Of a stretch of 8,676 nt of DNA, positions 1 through 7,304 are shown one piece after another. A program made the translations under genes and the position numbers. The first letter of the stretch is position 1; each line of letters begins with the position of its first letter. The DNA is from CALJIC01 sp039805565 (GTDB taxonomy: Bacteria > Chloroflexota > Chloroflexia > Chloroflexales > Roseiflexaceae). The notes beneath the pieces were generated by a model. The model saw nothing but the letters and a program-made list of their open reading frames with translations, was not told the DNA's origin and did not search any database. The stretch lies in NCBI GenBank assembly GCA_039805565.1, contig JBDLTZ010000036.1, positions 1-8,676 on the forward strand, given 5' to 3'.

Positions 1-2480
1 CACTGCGAGCGCCAGGGCCTGTGGTACGCCGAGAGGCGCTCCTGAGCCTCGGCGGTGCTCCGCCAGTGCCCCTGGCTGTCGGTCCGACGTGGCGCACCTA
101 CCGCGCGCTCCTACCCGGCGGCGCGCCCCTCGCCGACAGCGCGTCGCTCGTGCTCGAGACCGAGGCCACACGCTTCCCACGCGATGACCGTCGGATCGGA
201 CTGGCGCTGGCCCAAGTGGCCGTCACGCCTGATCGGTGGGGGCCGACGTGGCCAGGCGAGGGCAGCCTGCCCCTGCTGCTCGTGGCAGCGCTCGCCGCGT
301 GGCTGCCGATCCGGCTCGGCGCCCAGCCCTTGGTGGCCGCCACGCTCGCCGGCTGCGCGCTGCTCGCCGCCGAGCCAGCCCTGGCCTCGACGCGAGCGCT
401 GCTCTTGGCCGCCGCCGTGCTCGCCGCTGCTCACGCGCTCCTCGGGGTCATCCGCTCCCGCCCGCTCGGGTTCCGCTCGGGTCCGCTGCTCGTGGCCTCT
501 GCCGCCGTGCTGGGCCTGGCCGCCCTGATAGCGACCGCGGCGCTCACCGCGGCCCTGCCCGCCGGGCTACCGGCGCTGGCCCTGCGCCTCGTCGGGACTC
601 TCGTGATCGTCGTAGGGGTGCTGTGCTACGTCGGGTTCGGCATCACCTGGGCGCTGCGCAGCCGGCCGCTGCTCCCCGCGCTGCCGCTCTTCACCCCGGT
701 CGTCGGCATGGCCGCGCTCGCGGTGGCCGGGCACGCGCTCGCCTGGCTACCCTGGGGGACAGACCGGACAGCCTGGCCGCTGCTGGCGATCTTCACTGTA
801 GGAAACGCTCTGGCCTGGTCGCGAGGTGCGCGGCCGCGCCTGAGCCGCCGACACGCACCGGCCCTGGCTGCCGCCGGCCTGGCCCTCCTGCTCGCGACCC
901 TGCCGCTGCTCCAGATCGGCTACCTGACCACCGTCGGCGGCACCATCGACGCCGTCTCCTACGTGGCCCGCGCCGAGCAGATCCGCAGCACAGGGCTGCT
1001 CGTCCTGCCGTCCGGCCAGCCAGACCCGATCGGGGCCATGATCGCCGGGCAGCTCGCAATTGGCATCCGCCAGGGGGACGTGTACGTGCTGGGCTTCTTC
1101 AGCAGCCTCTTCGGCGTGCGGCCGCACATCCTCTTCTCCGTGCTGATGGCCGTGTGGTACGCCGCTGCGCCGCTGGGAGTGTTCGTTCTGGCGCTCTCTG
1201 CGCTGCGGCTGGGGTGGTCCGTCTCCGGCGCGGCCGCGCTGCTGGTAGCGGTGCACCCGCTGCTACACTGGGCCGCACTGGACAACTTTCTCTCGCAGGT
1301 GGCCGGGACAGGGGTGTGGTGCTTCGCGCTGGCGGCGTGCGCGGCGGCGCTCGCGGGGAAGCGCGGCAGCCAGCCGGTGATCTCCTGGCGCCCGGTCGTG
1401 CTGGCCGGCCTGATGCTCGCCGCACTCTCGACCTTCTACCACGCCTACCTGGTCTACCTCGTCCCGGTGGTGGCGCTTACCGCGCTGGGGAGGGTGGCTG
1501 GCGCGGCGCGGGGCGGCCTGCGGCCGGCGCTCTCTACGGCAGCGCAGACACTGGCACAAGGGGCGGCGCTGGCCACCGCCGCGCTACTGCTCGTCCCGGC
1601 GGGCTGGGTGCTGGCCGAGCGCATGGCGAGACTGCTCGGCGGGAGCGTCGGGCGCGGGCCGATCGCAGAGCACCTGCTCGGCAACATCCGCGTCTTCCCG
1701 CACCCAGCCGAGCTTGTTGGTCTGGTGAACCATGCCCAAGCGGCTTACGAGATGCCGCTGCCGCAGCTGCCGGCGCCGCTCGCTAGCGCGCTGCTGGCCC
1801 TCTGCGGCGCCACCGCACTCTACGGTGCCCTGCGCGCCCGGCCACAGGCCCGCTGGATGTTCGCCGCGCTGGCGCTGGTTCTCACCGCAGCGCTGCTGCA
1901 CCAGCGCCTCTGGCTCGACATGGGGCGCGGCTTCGCCTACGGCTACTACAAGGTCATCTCGCTCGCCGCGCCGCCGGCCACCCTGCTCACCGTGGCCGGC
2001 GCCGCTGCCCTCCTGCGTGACGCGCTGCGCCTCGCCGATCCCTGGCGCGACGCGCTGCGCCTCACCGCCCTGTCACTACCTGCCGCGATCGCCTGCGTCG
2101 GGCTGACGTTCCTTGTCAGCACGTCCGCGCTCGTCGGGCCTGGCTCGCTCCAGGTCGACCGTGCCACCCTCGAGGTCCAGGGCGTCGCGCCGCTCGTGCC
2201 GCCCGACGAGCCGCTGCTGGTCATCGACGGACGCCACCCCGGCACGTCGTGGCTGCTCTACCTGCTGCGCCGGCCAGCGATCTACCTGCGCGAGCCGAAC
2301 CCCGGCTACCCGGCCCTCGCCGCCGATGCCAGCCCGCGCCCGCCGCGCTACGCCCTGGTAGTCGCCACGGACGAGCCGCGCAAGACCCGCCCCGGCGAGC
2401 CATGGTTCGACCCCGCCACCCACGAGGTGCTGTGGCGCAACGAGCGCTACGCCCTACTGCGGCGCACCGACGAGCACTAG
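1..2480 (+). CDS. Large GT-C-like multi-span membrane protein, putative glycosyltransferase (5' partial)
   Basis: The reading frame is open to the left edge, so the protein starts upstream; the GTG at 21 is only the first possible start codon in the window and has no ribosome binding site. Counting from that codon, residues 1-75 are soluble and resemble the end of an extracytoplasmic beta-sandwich domain. Residues 82-705 hold roughly 16-18 hydrophobic helices, and 706-819 form a soluble C-terminal tail. An acidic residue in a loop right after a helix (D310, in GGTIDAVSYVARAEQ) fits the first-loop Asp of GT-C enzymes that use polyprenyl-phosphate sugars. A second conserved-looking stretch is YGYYKVISLAAPP near 640. 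The likely role is sugar transfer on the outer membrane face, or a related mannosyltransferase-like function; the substrate is unknown. It is the first visible gene of a five-gene unit, 23 bases before the methyltransferase. Membrane topology is clear; enzymatic function is inferred. Confidence 0.8.
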   Translation, partial: LRAPGPVVRREALLSLGGAPPVPLAVGPTWRTYRALLPGGAPLADSASLVLETEATRFPRDDRRIGLALAQVAVTPDRWGPTWPGEGSLPLLLVAALAAWLPIRLGAQPLVAATLAGCALLAAEPALASTRALLLAAAVLAAAHALLGVIRSRPLGFRSGPLLVASAAVLGLAALIATAALTAALPAGLPALALRLVGTLVIVVGVLCYVGFGITWALRSRPLLPALPLFTPVVGMAALAVAGHALAWLPWGTDRTAWPLLAIFTVGNALAWSRGARPRLSRRHAPALAAAGLALLLATLPLLQIGYLTTVGGTIDAVSYVARAEQIRSTGLLVLPSGQPDPIGAMIAGQLAIGIRQGDVYVLGFFSSLFGVRPHILFSVLMAVWYAAAPLGVFVLALSALRLGWSVSGAAALLVAVHPLLHWAALDNFLSQVAGTGVWCFALAACAAALAGKRGSQPVISWRPVVLAGLMLAALSTFYHAYLVYLVPVVALTALGRVAGAARGGLRPALSTAAQTLAQGAALATAALLLVPAGWVLAERMARLLGGSVGRGPIAEHLLGNIRVFPHPAELVGLVNHAQAAYEMPLPQLPAPLASALLALCGATALYGALRARPQARWMFAALALVLTAALLHQRLWLDMGRGFAYGYYKVISLAAPPATLLTVAGAAALLRDALRLADPWRDALRLTALSLPAAIACVGLTFLVSTSALVGPGSLQVDRATLEVQGVAPLVPPDEPLLVIDGRHPGTSWLLYLLRRPAIYLREPNPGYPALAADASPRPPRYALVVATDEPRKTRPGEPWFDPATHEVLWRNERYALLRRTDEH

Positions 2481-2503
2481 GAAAAGAACTCGGAGCCCAC
2501 CCT

Positions 2504-3172
2504 ATGCAAACAGCACCTTCGCGCCCGCTGCTCCGCAGCCGCGCGCAGCTGATCAAAGACACCCTCACCTTCCCGCTGCGCGCGGTCACGCTCTTCGAGG
2601 ACGACCGCTGGGGCCTCTCGTCGCTGCGGACGGAGCGCTTCGACTACGTGGCGCGCGAGGTGCGCGGCTACTGCCTCGACGTCGGCTGCGGCCGGCACAA
2701 CCTGTTCGTCAGCCGCTGGCTGGGCGGCCACGGGCGCGGGATCGACGTCTTCGCCTACGACGGCCTGGGCGCCGAGCACTTGGTGGATGACCTGAGCATC
2801 TTCCCGTTCGCCGACGCCACCTTCGACACCGTGACCTTCATCGCCAACATCAACCACGTCCCGCGCTCCAAGCGCGATGGGGAGCTCGCCGAGGCGCTCC
2901 GCGTCCTGAAGCCCGGCGGGAGCATCGTGGTAACCATGGGCCACCCGCTGGCCGAGGTGCTCGTGCACAAACTGGTCTGGCTGTACGACCGGCTGCTCGG
3001 CACGCGCTTCGACATGGACACCGAGCGCGGCATGCACGAGGAGGAGGAGTACTACCTCACCGACGTCGAGATCATCGAGCGGCTGGCGCGCGCCGGGTTC
3101 CGCGACATCCGGAAGCGCCACTTCGTCAGCCAGTGGGGCCTCAACCACCTGTTCGTCGGGTGGAAGCGATGA
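2504..3172 (+). CDS. SAM-dependent class I methyltransferase
   Basis: This 222-residue protein is a Rossmann-fold methyltransferase of the Methyltransf_11/UbiE-like type. Motif I, which binds S-adenosylmethionine, is LDVGCG at residues 58-63. D81, at the end of the next strand (GRGIDVF), is the expected ribose-binding acidic residue. The motif around residues 95-108 (DDLSIFPFADATFD) matches the usual pattern of a strand followed by FxDxxFD, and LKPGG at 135-139 is the classic post-motif III loop. The acceptor cannot be told. Its position between glycan-building genes suggests methylation of a sugar, lipid carrier or glycan end, but this is inference. ATG 2504 is chosen because GGAG at 2492-2495 lies 8 bases upstream; the longer open frame reaching back to 2249 would overlap the preceding gene by more than 200 bases. 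Its stop codon overlaps the start of the next gene. Confidence 0.88.
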   Translation: MQTAPSRPLLRSRAQLIKDTLTFPLRAVTLFEDDRWGLSSLRTERFDYVAREVRGYCLDVGCGRHNLFVSRWLGGHGRGIDVFAYDGLGAEHLVDDLSIFPFADATFDTVTFIANINHVPRSKRDGELAEALRVLKPGGSIVVTMGHPLAEVLVHKLVWLYDRLLGTRFDMDTERGMHEEEEYYLTDVEIIERLARAGFRDIRKRHFVSQWGLNHLFVGWKR

Positions 3173-4248
3173 TCGCCGAGCCGCAACTCGAGCGCGACCG
3201 GGCCGAGTCAGCTCTGGCAGCGGCCTCGGTAGCGGTGGTGATCCCCGCCTACCGGGTCGCGGGCAAGATCGGCCGCGTCGTGCGGGGCCTGCCGGAGTAC
3301 GTGCGTCATGTGGTGGTGGTGGACGATGCCAGCCCGGACGGGGCGGCGGCCGAGGTCGAGCCGCTCTGCTCGCAACGCGTGCGGCTGGTGCGCCACCACC
3401 GCAACCAGGGTGTGGGTGGCGCCGTGCTCACGGGCTACGCCACGGCCCTGGCGCTCGGGGCGGAGGTGGTGGTGAAGATGGATGGCGACGACCAGATGGA
3501 CCCGGCCTACCTGCCGATGCTGCTGCTGCCGATCATGCGCGGCGACGCAGACTACACCAAGGGCAACCGCTTCCTGCACGGCTACGCGCTCGGCCGCATG
3601 CCTCTCGCCCGGCGCGTGGGCAACTTCGGGCTCACCTTCCTCACCAAGGCCGCCACCGGCTACTGGAATATCTTCGACCCCACCAACGGCTACACGGCCA
3701 TCCACGCCCGCGTGCTGCGCCTGCTTGACACCGACCGCATCGCGCGGCGCTATCTGTTCGAGACCAGCGTGCTGCTGGAGCTGCGGCGGCTCCAGGCGGC
3801 GGTGCGCGACGTGCCGATCCCGGCGCGCTACGGCGACGAGGTGAGCTCGCTCTCGCTCCGGCGGGCGCTGCTCGACTTCCCGCCCGCGCTGCTGCACGGG
3901 CTGGTGCGCCGCCTCGGGCACCAGTACTTCCTCTACGACTTCACAGCCGCCTCGCTGCTGCTGCTGCTGGCCGCGCCGCTGCTGCTGTTCGGCGTGCTGT
4001 GGGGCACCGCGCACTGGTACTTCTCGTACGCCACCGGCGTGCCCGCCACCACCGGCACCGTGCTGCTCGCCGTGCTGCCGATCATCCTGGGCGTGCAGTT
4101 CCTGGCCCAGGCGCTGGCGCTGGACATCGGCAGCGTGCCGCGCCGCCCGCTACACCCGGACCTCGTGTTCCCCGAGGCCGACAGTCGGCTGACGCACCGC
4201 TCCTCGCTGGTGGGCTACCTGGAGCGCGACACGGGAGACGAACCATGA
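3169..4248 (+). CDS. Family 2 glycosyltransferase, DPM1/GtrB-like, with C-terminal membrane anchor
   Basis: This 359-residue enzyme has an N-terminal GT-A domain: VVIPAYR at 23-29 starts the nucleotide-binding fold, VVVVDDASPDG at 48-58 carries the nucleotide-contacting Asp pair, NQGVGGA at 79-85 is typical of dolichyl/undecaprenyl-phosphate sugar synthases, and DGDDQMDP at 105-112 contains the metal-binding DxD. DYTKGNRF at 128-135 and FDPTNGY at 169-175 fit the acceptor side of the same family. Two hydrophobic helices near 259-287 and 293-320 resemble the membrane anchor of GtrB-like members. The family moves a sugar from a nucleotide donor to a polyprenyl phosphate on the cytoplasmic face, making donors for GT-C enzymes such as the neighbouring membrane protein. 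ATG 3169 overlaps the methyltransferase stop in an ATGA, and no good Shine-Dalgarno is present, so initiation is probably by coupling. The TM region contains a (CTG)5 run at 3955-3969 coding for Leu. Confidence 0.92.
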   Translation: MIAEPQLERDRAESALAAASVAVVIPAYRVAGKIGRVVRGLPEYVRHVVVVDDASPDGAAAEVEPLCSQRVRLVRHHRNQGVGGAVLTGYATALALGAEVVVKMDGDDQMDPAYLPMLLLPIMRGDADYTKGNRFLHGYALGRMPLARRVGNFGLTFLTKAATGYWNIFDPTNGYTAIHARVLRLLDTDRIARRYLFETSVLLELRRLQAAVRDVPIPARYGDEVSSLSLRRALLDFPPALLHGLVRRLGHQYFLYDFTAASLLLLLAAPLLLFGVLWGTAHWYFSYATGVPATTGTVLLAVLPIILGVQFLAQALALDIGSVPRRPLHPDLVFPEADSRLTHRSSLVGYLERDTGDEP

Positions 4249-4643
4249 CCGACAAGAGACCCTCCCTGGTGATCGTCACGCCCGCCGCCGAGGATGAGCC
4301 GCTCGACGCGGCCCTGGAGCGCGCGCTGGCTGCGGGTGCCTCGCCGCTCGCGGACCTGCCGGCGCTCACCAACGTAGCGATGGGCGACCCGTACCTGGCC
4401 GAGCAGCTCGCCGCCCTGCACCGCGGCTGGGAGCTGCGCCCGCCGCCCTCCACGGGGCTCATCGCCCGGCTGCGGACGCGACTGGCCTGGTGGCTGCTCG
4501 GGCCGGAGATCGCACAGATCAACCAGGCCCATGCGACGCTCGTGCGCCTCGCCGATAGCCTGGTGGTCCTCGCCGACCAGGAGCGCGCCGCCCGCCGCCG
4601 CATCGAGGAGACGCTCGCGGCCAGCACGAACGTTGAGCCATGA
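4245..4643 (+). CDS. Small helical protein of unknown function in a glycosyltransferase operon
   Basis: I do not recognise a named family for this 132-residue protein. It is predicted soluble, with no signal peptide and no clear transmembrane helix. Residues 1-18 are polar. A helix-rich region follows (18-32), then a segment with MGDPYLAEQLAALHRGWEL at 46-64. A Pro-rich hinge PPPST (66-70) leads into an amphipathic, Trp-containing helix LIARLRTRLAWWLLGPEI at 72-89. A probable coiled coil, LVRLADSLVVLADQERAARR, covers 99-118. From memory, a similar RLAWWLLGPEI-IN segment occurs near the N-terminus of some Chloroflexi methyltransferases or glycosyltransferases, so it may be a detached accessory or membrane-docking domain; this needs a search. 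Start ATG 4245 overlaps the previous stop as ATGA, and GGAG at 4234-4237 lies 7 bases upstream. Its own stop overlaps the next start the same way. Codon use matches the neighbours, so it is a real gene. Confidence 0.8.
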   Translation: MTDKRPSLVIVTPAAEDEPLDAALERALAAGASPLADLPALTNVAMGDPYLAEQLAALHRGWELRPPPSTGLIARLRTRLAWWLLGPEIAQINQAHATLVRLADSLVVLADQERAARRRIEETLAASTNVEP

Positions 4644-5854
4644 ACGATACTCCTGTTCCTCAGCACCAGCCGCAGCAGCACAGCTCTGAACCGGCTCGCC
4701 GACATCTCCCGGATCAACACGGCGTGGGGTCAGCCCCGACCGTTCAGCCTTCAGCCTTCAGCGTTGGGCGTTCCCTTGTCTGGCACTCCTCCTTCGCCAC
4801 CCTCACCGGCTACAGCGGCTCCTCGCTGGCCTTCGCGCTCGGGCTGGACGCGCTGGGCTACGCGGTGCGCCCGCTCTACCTCTACGGCGCCGACCACGAC
4901 GAGCGCATCGCCGCGGGGCGCCTGCACCCGCGCATCGCCGAGCTCCAGCGCGGCCCGCTGCGGCTGGACGCGCCCCAGGTGGTGTACGCGCCCGGCGACC
5001 GCTTCAGCAAGAACAGCGGCGCCTACCGCGTGGGCTTCACGATGCACGAGGTGGACCGCCTGCCGGTGGAGTGGGTGGCGCAGGCCAACCAGATGGACGA
5101 GCTCTGGACGCCGACACAGTGGGGTGCCGAGGTGTTCGCGGCCAGCGGCGTGACGCGGCCGGTCTACGTCGTGCCGCTGGGCGTGGACCCCGCACGCTAC
5201 ACGCCCGGCCCGCCGCGCGCCCGGCTCGCGGGCCGCACGGTGTTCCTCTCGGTGTTCGAGTGGGGCGCGCGCAAGGGGTGGGACCTGCTGCTGCGGACCT
5301 ACCGCGCCGCGTTTCGGCCTTCGGACCCGGTGCTGCTGGTGCTGAAGGTTGACCACCGCGCCCCCGGCCCGAACCCGGCGCGCGAGATCGCCGCGCTGCT
5401 GCCGGACCCATCGCCGCAGGTGGCGCTGCTCTACAACCAGGCGCTCTCGGCGGACAGGCTGGTGGAGCTCTACCGCGCGGCGGACTGCTTCGTGCTGCCG
5501 ACGCGCGGCGAGGGCTGGGGCATGCCAGTGCTTGAGGCGATGGCCTGCGGTGTGCCGGCGATCGCCACCGACTGGAGCGGCCCGACGGCCTTTCTGACGG
5601 AGACAAGCGGCTACCCGCTGCCAGTGCGCGGCCTGGCGCCGGCCCCCGCGGACAGCCTGTACTACCGGAGCGCGCGCTGGGCCGAGCCGGACGAGGAGGC
5701 GCTGGTGGAGCTGCTGCGCCGCGCCGCCCGCGACCCTGACGAGCGCCGCGCCAAGGGCCGGGTGGCGGCCGAGGAGGCGCGGCGCTGGACGTGGGAGCGG
5801 GGCACCGACGCGATCAGCAGGCGACTAGAGGCTATCTCCCCTGCTCCTGCTTGA
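4640..5854 (+). CDS. GT-B fold group 1 (GT4-type) glycosyltransferase
   Basis: This 404-residue cytoplasmic enzyme would move a sugar from a nucleotide donor to a glycan or lipid acceptor. The N-terminal GT-B domain begins near residue 45 (RSLVWHSSFATLTGYSGSS). VPLGVDPARY at 178-187 marks the domain linker. The C-terminal donor domain has FEWGARKGWDLLL at 206-218, with K212 in the usual phosphate-binding position, and RGEGWGMPVLEAMACGVP at 289-306, which contains the EX7E motif (E291 and E299) typical of retaining GT4 enzymes. Residues 1-44 are a Gln/His/Pro/Ser-rich extension with less GC-biased codons and a heptamer repeat; they are probably not part of the fold. The ATG at 4640 is preferred for its ATGA overlap with the upstream stop, although a GTG at 4724 (codon 29) would remove most of the extension. 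No strong ribosome binding site precedes either. The 3' end overlaps the convergent gene by 23 bases. Confidence 0.92.
   Translation: MNDTPVPQHQPQQHSSEPARRHLPDQHGVGSAPTVQPSAFSVGRSLVWHSSFATLTGYSGSSLAFALGLDALGYAVRPLYLYGADHDERIAAGRLHPRIAELQRGPLRLDAPQVVYAPGDRFSKNSGAYRVGFTMHEVDRLPVEWVAQANQMDELWTPTQWGAEVFAASGVTRPVYVVPLGVDPARYTPGPPRARLAGRTVFLSVFEWGARKGWDLLLRTYRAAFRPSDPVLLVLKVDHRAPGPNPAREIAALLPDPSPQVALLYNQALSADRLVELYRAADCFVLPTRGEGWGMPVLEAMACGVPAIATDWSGPTAFLTETSGYPLPVRGLAPAPADSLYYRSARWAEPDEEALVELLRRAARDPDERRAKGRVAAEEARRWTWERGTDAISRRLEAISPAPA
4742..4769 (+). repeat. Heptanucleotide tandem repeat in the GT4 gene 5' end
   Basis: Four consecutive 7-base units are visible: GTTCAGC, CTTCAGC, CTTCAGC, GTTGGGC. 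The third repeats the second exactly, the first differs at one base, and the fourth is degenerate. They lie in frame within the N-terminal extension of the glycosyltransferase and code for VQPSAFSVG. Heptamer tandem repeats of this sort are known from cyanobacteria (STRR sequences), and I recall similar ones between and within Chloroflexi genes; that link is from memory. They are probably a relic of an intergenic repeat captured by the reading frame. Confidence 0.65.
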
Positions 5855-7202
5855 GCTGCGCATGGAGCCCCTGGAGCGCCAGGAACGACGGGCGCGGGCT
5901 CCAGTCCGGGCTGAGGATGCCGAACGACGCCTGCTCGTGGTCCGGGTTGCCCTGCGCGCCCCACAGCACCGCGAAGTTGAGATTCCACAGGAACATGTTC
6001 CCCAGCCACGGCCGCCCCTGCTCGTCGCGGTACTGCTCGTAGGCGCGCGTCACCGCCTTCGACACATACTCCGCCTGGGTCTCGAGCGACACCAGATTGC
6101 CGAACTCGTAGCCGGGCGTGTTGTTCGGCGTGGCCCAGCCGTACTCCGTGATCCACATCTGCCGGTCGCCCAGCCCGTACTCCAGCATCAGGCGCCGCGT
6201 GTTCTCCACGTGGCGGAAGTAGTGCGTCGGGTGGTCGTTCCAGCCCGGCCGATCTCCCGGCAGCTCGGGGTAGAGCCAGTCGGGCGAGTTAGCCGCGCCG
6301 CCCGGGTGGACGGCCTGCACATCGAAGACGTCGCGGATGCCGCCGCCGTTGTACTCGTACATCAGACGCAGGTAGCGCTCGTCCGAGAGGGCGATGTTTG
6401 GGTCGTTGACGCCTGTCGATGAGGGCGCGGCGGCCAGCACGAAGATGCCCGGGTCGATCGCCTTGATGCGCCGGTAGCACTCGGCCAGAATCTCGACGTA
6501 GCGCCCCGGGTCCTCGGCGGTCACGCGGCCGCCGTTCTCGTAGGCCAGGTTCGGCTCATTCCAGATCTCGTAGGCGCTGATCTTCCGGCCGTAGCGGTCG
6601 GCCATGGCCGCCACCAGGTTCCCCATCGCCTTCGGGTCGCGCGGCTTGCCGCTGTTGGTGCCGTAGAAGTCCGGTGAGCGCACGATGTTGACCAGCAGCT
6701 TCACACCGCTCGCGGCCGCATCGTTCACGACATTGTCCACCTCGCCCCACTTGTAGACCCCCTGGCTGTCCTCGATGTCGCGCCAGTGGACCTGCTGCCG
6801 CACCCAGTCGAAGCCGGCGATCTGCGCCAGCTGGAGCGTGCGCGAGCGGTCGGTGTAGAAGAGCTGCGCCACCACGCCGAACTCGAGCGTCTCGGTCCGC
6901 AGCGCCGTCCCGGTGGGGGTGAAGGGCGCCGGGGTTGGGGCGATTGTGGTGCCGGAGGTGGGCGACGGCTGCACGGCGGTGTCGGGCGCCGCCGTGGGGG
7001 CGGGGGGCGGAGTGGCCGGCGCGGCGGTGGGCGCGGCTACGGTCGGCAGCAGGTCGGGCGCGGCCGTGGGCTGCGGCGCGGCCGTGGGCTGCGGCGCGGC
7101 GGGCTGGACGGGCGCGCCGCAGGCGGCGAGGACGGCGCCGAATCCAGCGGCGGCGCCGAGGCGGAGAAACGCGCGGCGGCCGCGGGGGCGGGACGGTATC
7201 AC
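5832..7202 (-). CDS. Tat-exported lipoprotein with clan GH-A (GH39/GH5-like) glycoside hydrolase domain
   Basis: The 456-residue protein starts with a twin-arginine signal (RRAFLR at 9-14, then a hydrophobic stretch) and a lipobox LAAC at 25-28, so it should be exported folded and lipid-anchored at C28. A Pro/Ala/Thr linker covers about 30-97. The rest is a TIM barrel: YEIWNEPN at 211-218 places the acid/base Glu at E216, and MWITEYGW at 349-356 places the nucleophile at E353, the two-glutamate layout of retaining clan GH-A hydrolases. VHP at 298-300 also fits the clan. PslG of Pseudomonas, a GH39-type hydrolase in an exopolysaccharide operon, is a functional parallel; the actual substrate is unknown. 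I chose GTG 7202 because AGGAG sits 8 bases upstream and the signal peptide then has a normal short n-region; an in-frame ATG at 7229 would add nine residues and has only a poor AGGA about 10 bases away. It is convergent with the GT4 gene and downstream of a membrane protein gene on the same strand. Confidence 0.88.
   Translation of the reverse strand: MIPSRPRGRRAFLRLGAAAGFGAVLAACGAPVQPAAPQPTAAPQPTAAPDLLPTVAAPTAAPATPPPAPTAAPDTAVQPSPTSGTTIAPTPAPFTPTGTALRTETLEFGVVAQLFYTDRSRTLQLAQIAGFDWVRQQVHWRDIEDSQGVYKWGEVDNVVNDAAASGVKLLVNIVRSPDFYGTNSGKPRDPKAMGNLVAAMADRYGRKISAYEIWNEPNLAYENGGRVTAEDPGRYVEILAECYRRIKAIDPGIFVLAAAPSSTGVNDPNIALSDERYLRLMYEYNGGGIRDVFDVQAVHPGGAANSPDWLYPELPGDRPGWNDHPTHYFRHVENTRRLMLEYGLGDRQMWITEYGWATPNNTPGYEFGNLVSLETQAEYVSKAVTRAYEQYRDEQGRPWLGNMFLWNLNFAVLWGAQGNPDHEQASFGILSPDWSPRPSFLALQGLHAQLKQEQGR
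7058..7100 (-). repeat. 18-bp tandem repeat in the lipoprotein linker
   Basis: An 18-base unit (plus strand GCGCGGCCGTGGGCTGCG) occurs twice exactly at 7058-7075 and 7076-7093, followed by 7 bases of a third copy. On the coding (minus) strand it encodes six-residue repeats of the type AAPQPT in the Pro/Ala/Thr-rich spacer between lipid anchor and hydrolase domain. Exact copies in a multiple of three suggest recent slippage and a linker that can change length without frameshift. Confidence 0.85.
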
Positions 7203-7210
7203 TGGAAGCT

Positions 7211-7215
7211 CTCCT
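7211..7215 (-). promoter_or_regulatory. Ribosome binding site deciding the lipoprotein start
   Basis: Plus-strand CTCCT reads AGGAG on the minus strand, 8 bases upstream of the GTG at 7202. It is a near-ideal Shine-Dalgarno and lies inside the longer reading frame that would begin at ATG 7229, which argues for the shorter, GTG-initiated protein. Confidence 0.65.
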
Positions 7216-7304
7216 CTCGTACGGCGCATGCGATGGCAGTCCTAACACAGCAGGGCGGCCGGGTGCAGCGTGGCAGCCTGGCGCCGCTGCGGTCAAACGG
7301 GACG

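Noticed and set aside
236..1786. 516-codon open frame on the plus strand
   Set aside because: It is an Arg/Ala/Gly-rich shadow frame of the membrane protein, typical of high-GC DNA, with no hydrophobic or motif structure.
2249..2503. N-terminal extension of the methyltransferase frame back to 2249
   Set aside because: It overlaps the end of the upstream membrane protein by over 230 bases, is low-complexity Ala/Arg/Pro, and ATG 2504 has a good ribosome binding site.
3955..3986. CTG repeat tract as a functional microsatellite
   Set aside because: It simply encodes Leu in a membrane helix using the preferred codon; similar runs occur across the window.
3208..4014. 268-codon minus-strand frame opposite the GT2 gene
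   Set aside because: Its Gln/His/Arg/Val-rich composition is the usual antisense reading of GC-rich coding sequence; the opposite strand carries clear GT2 motifs.
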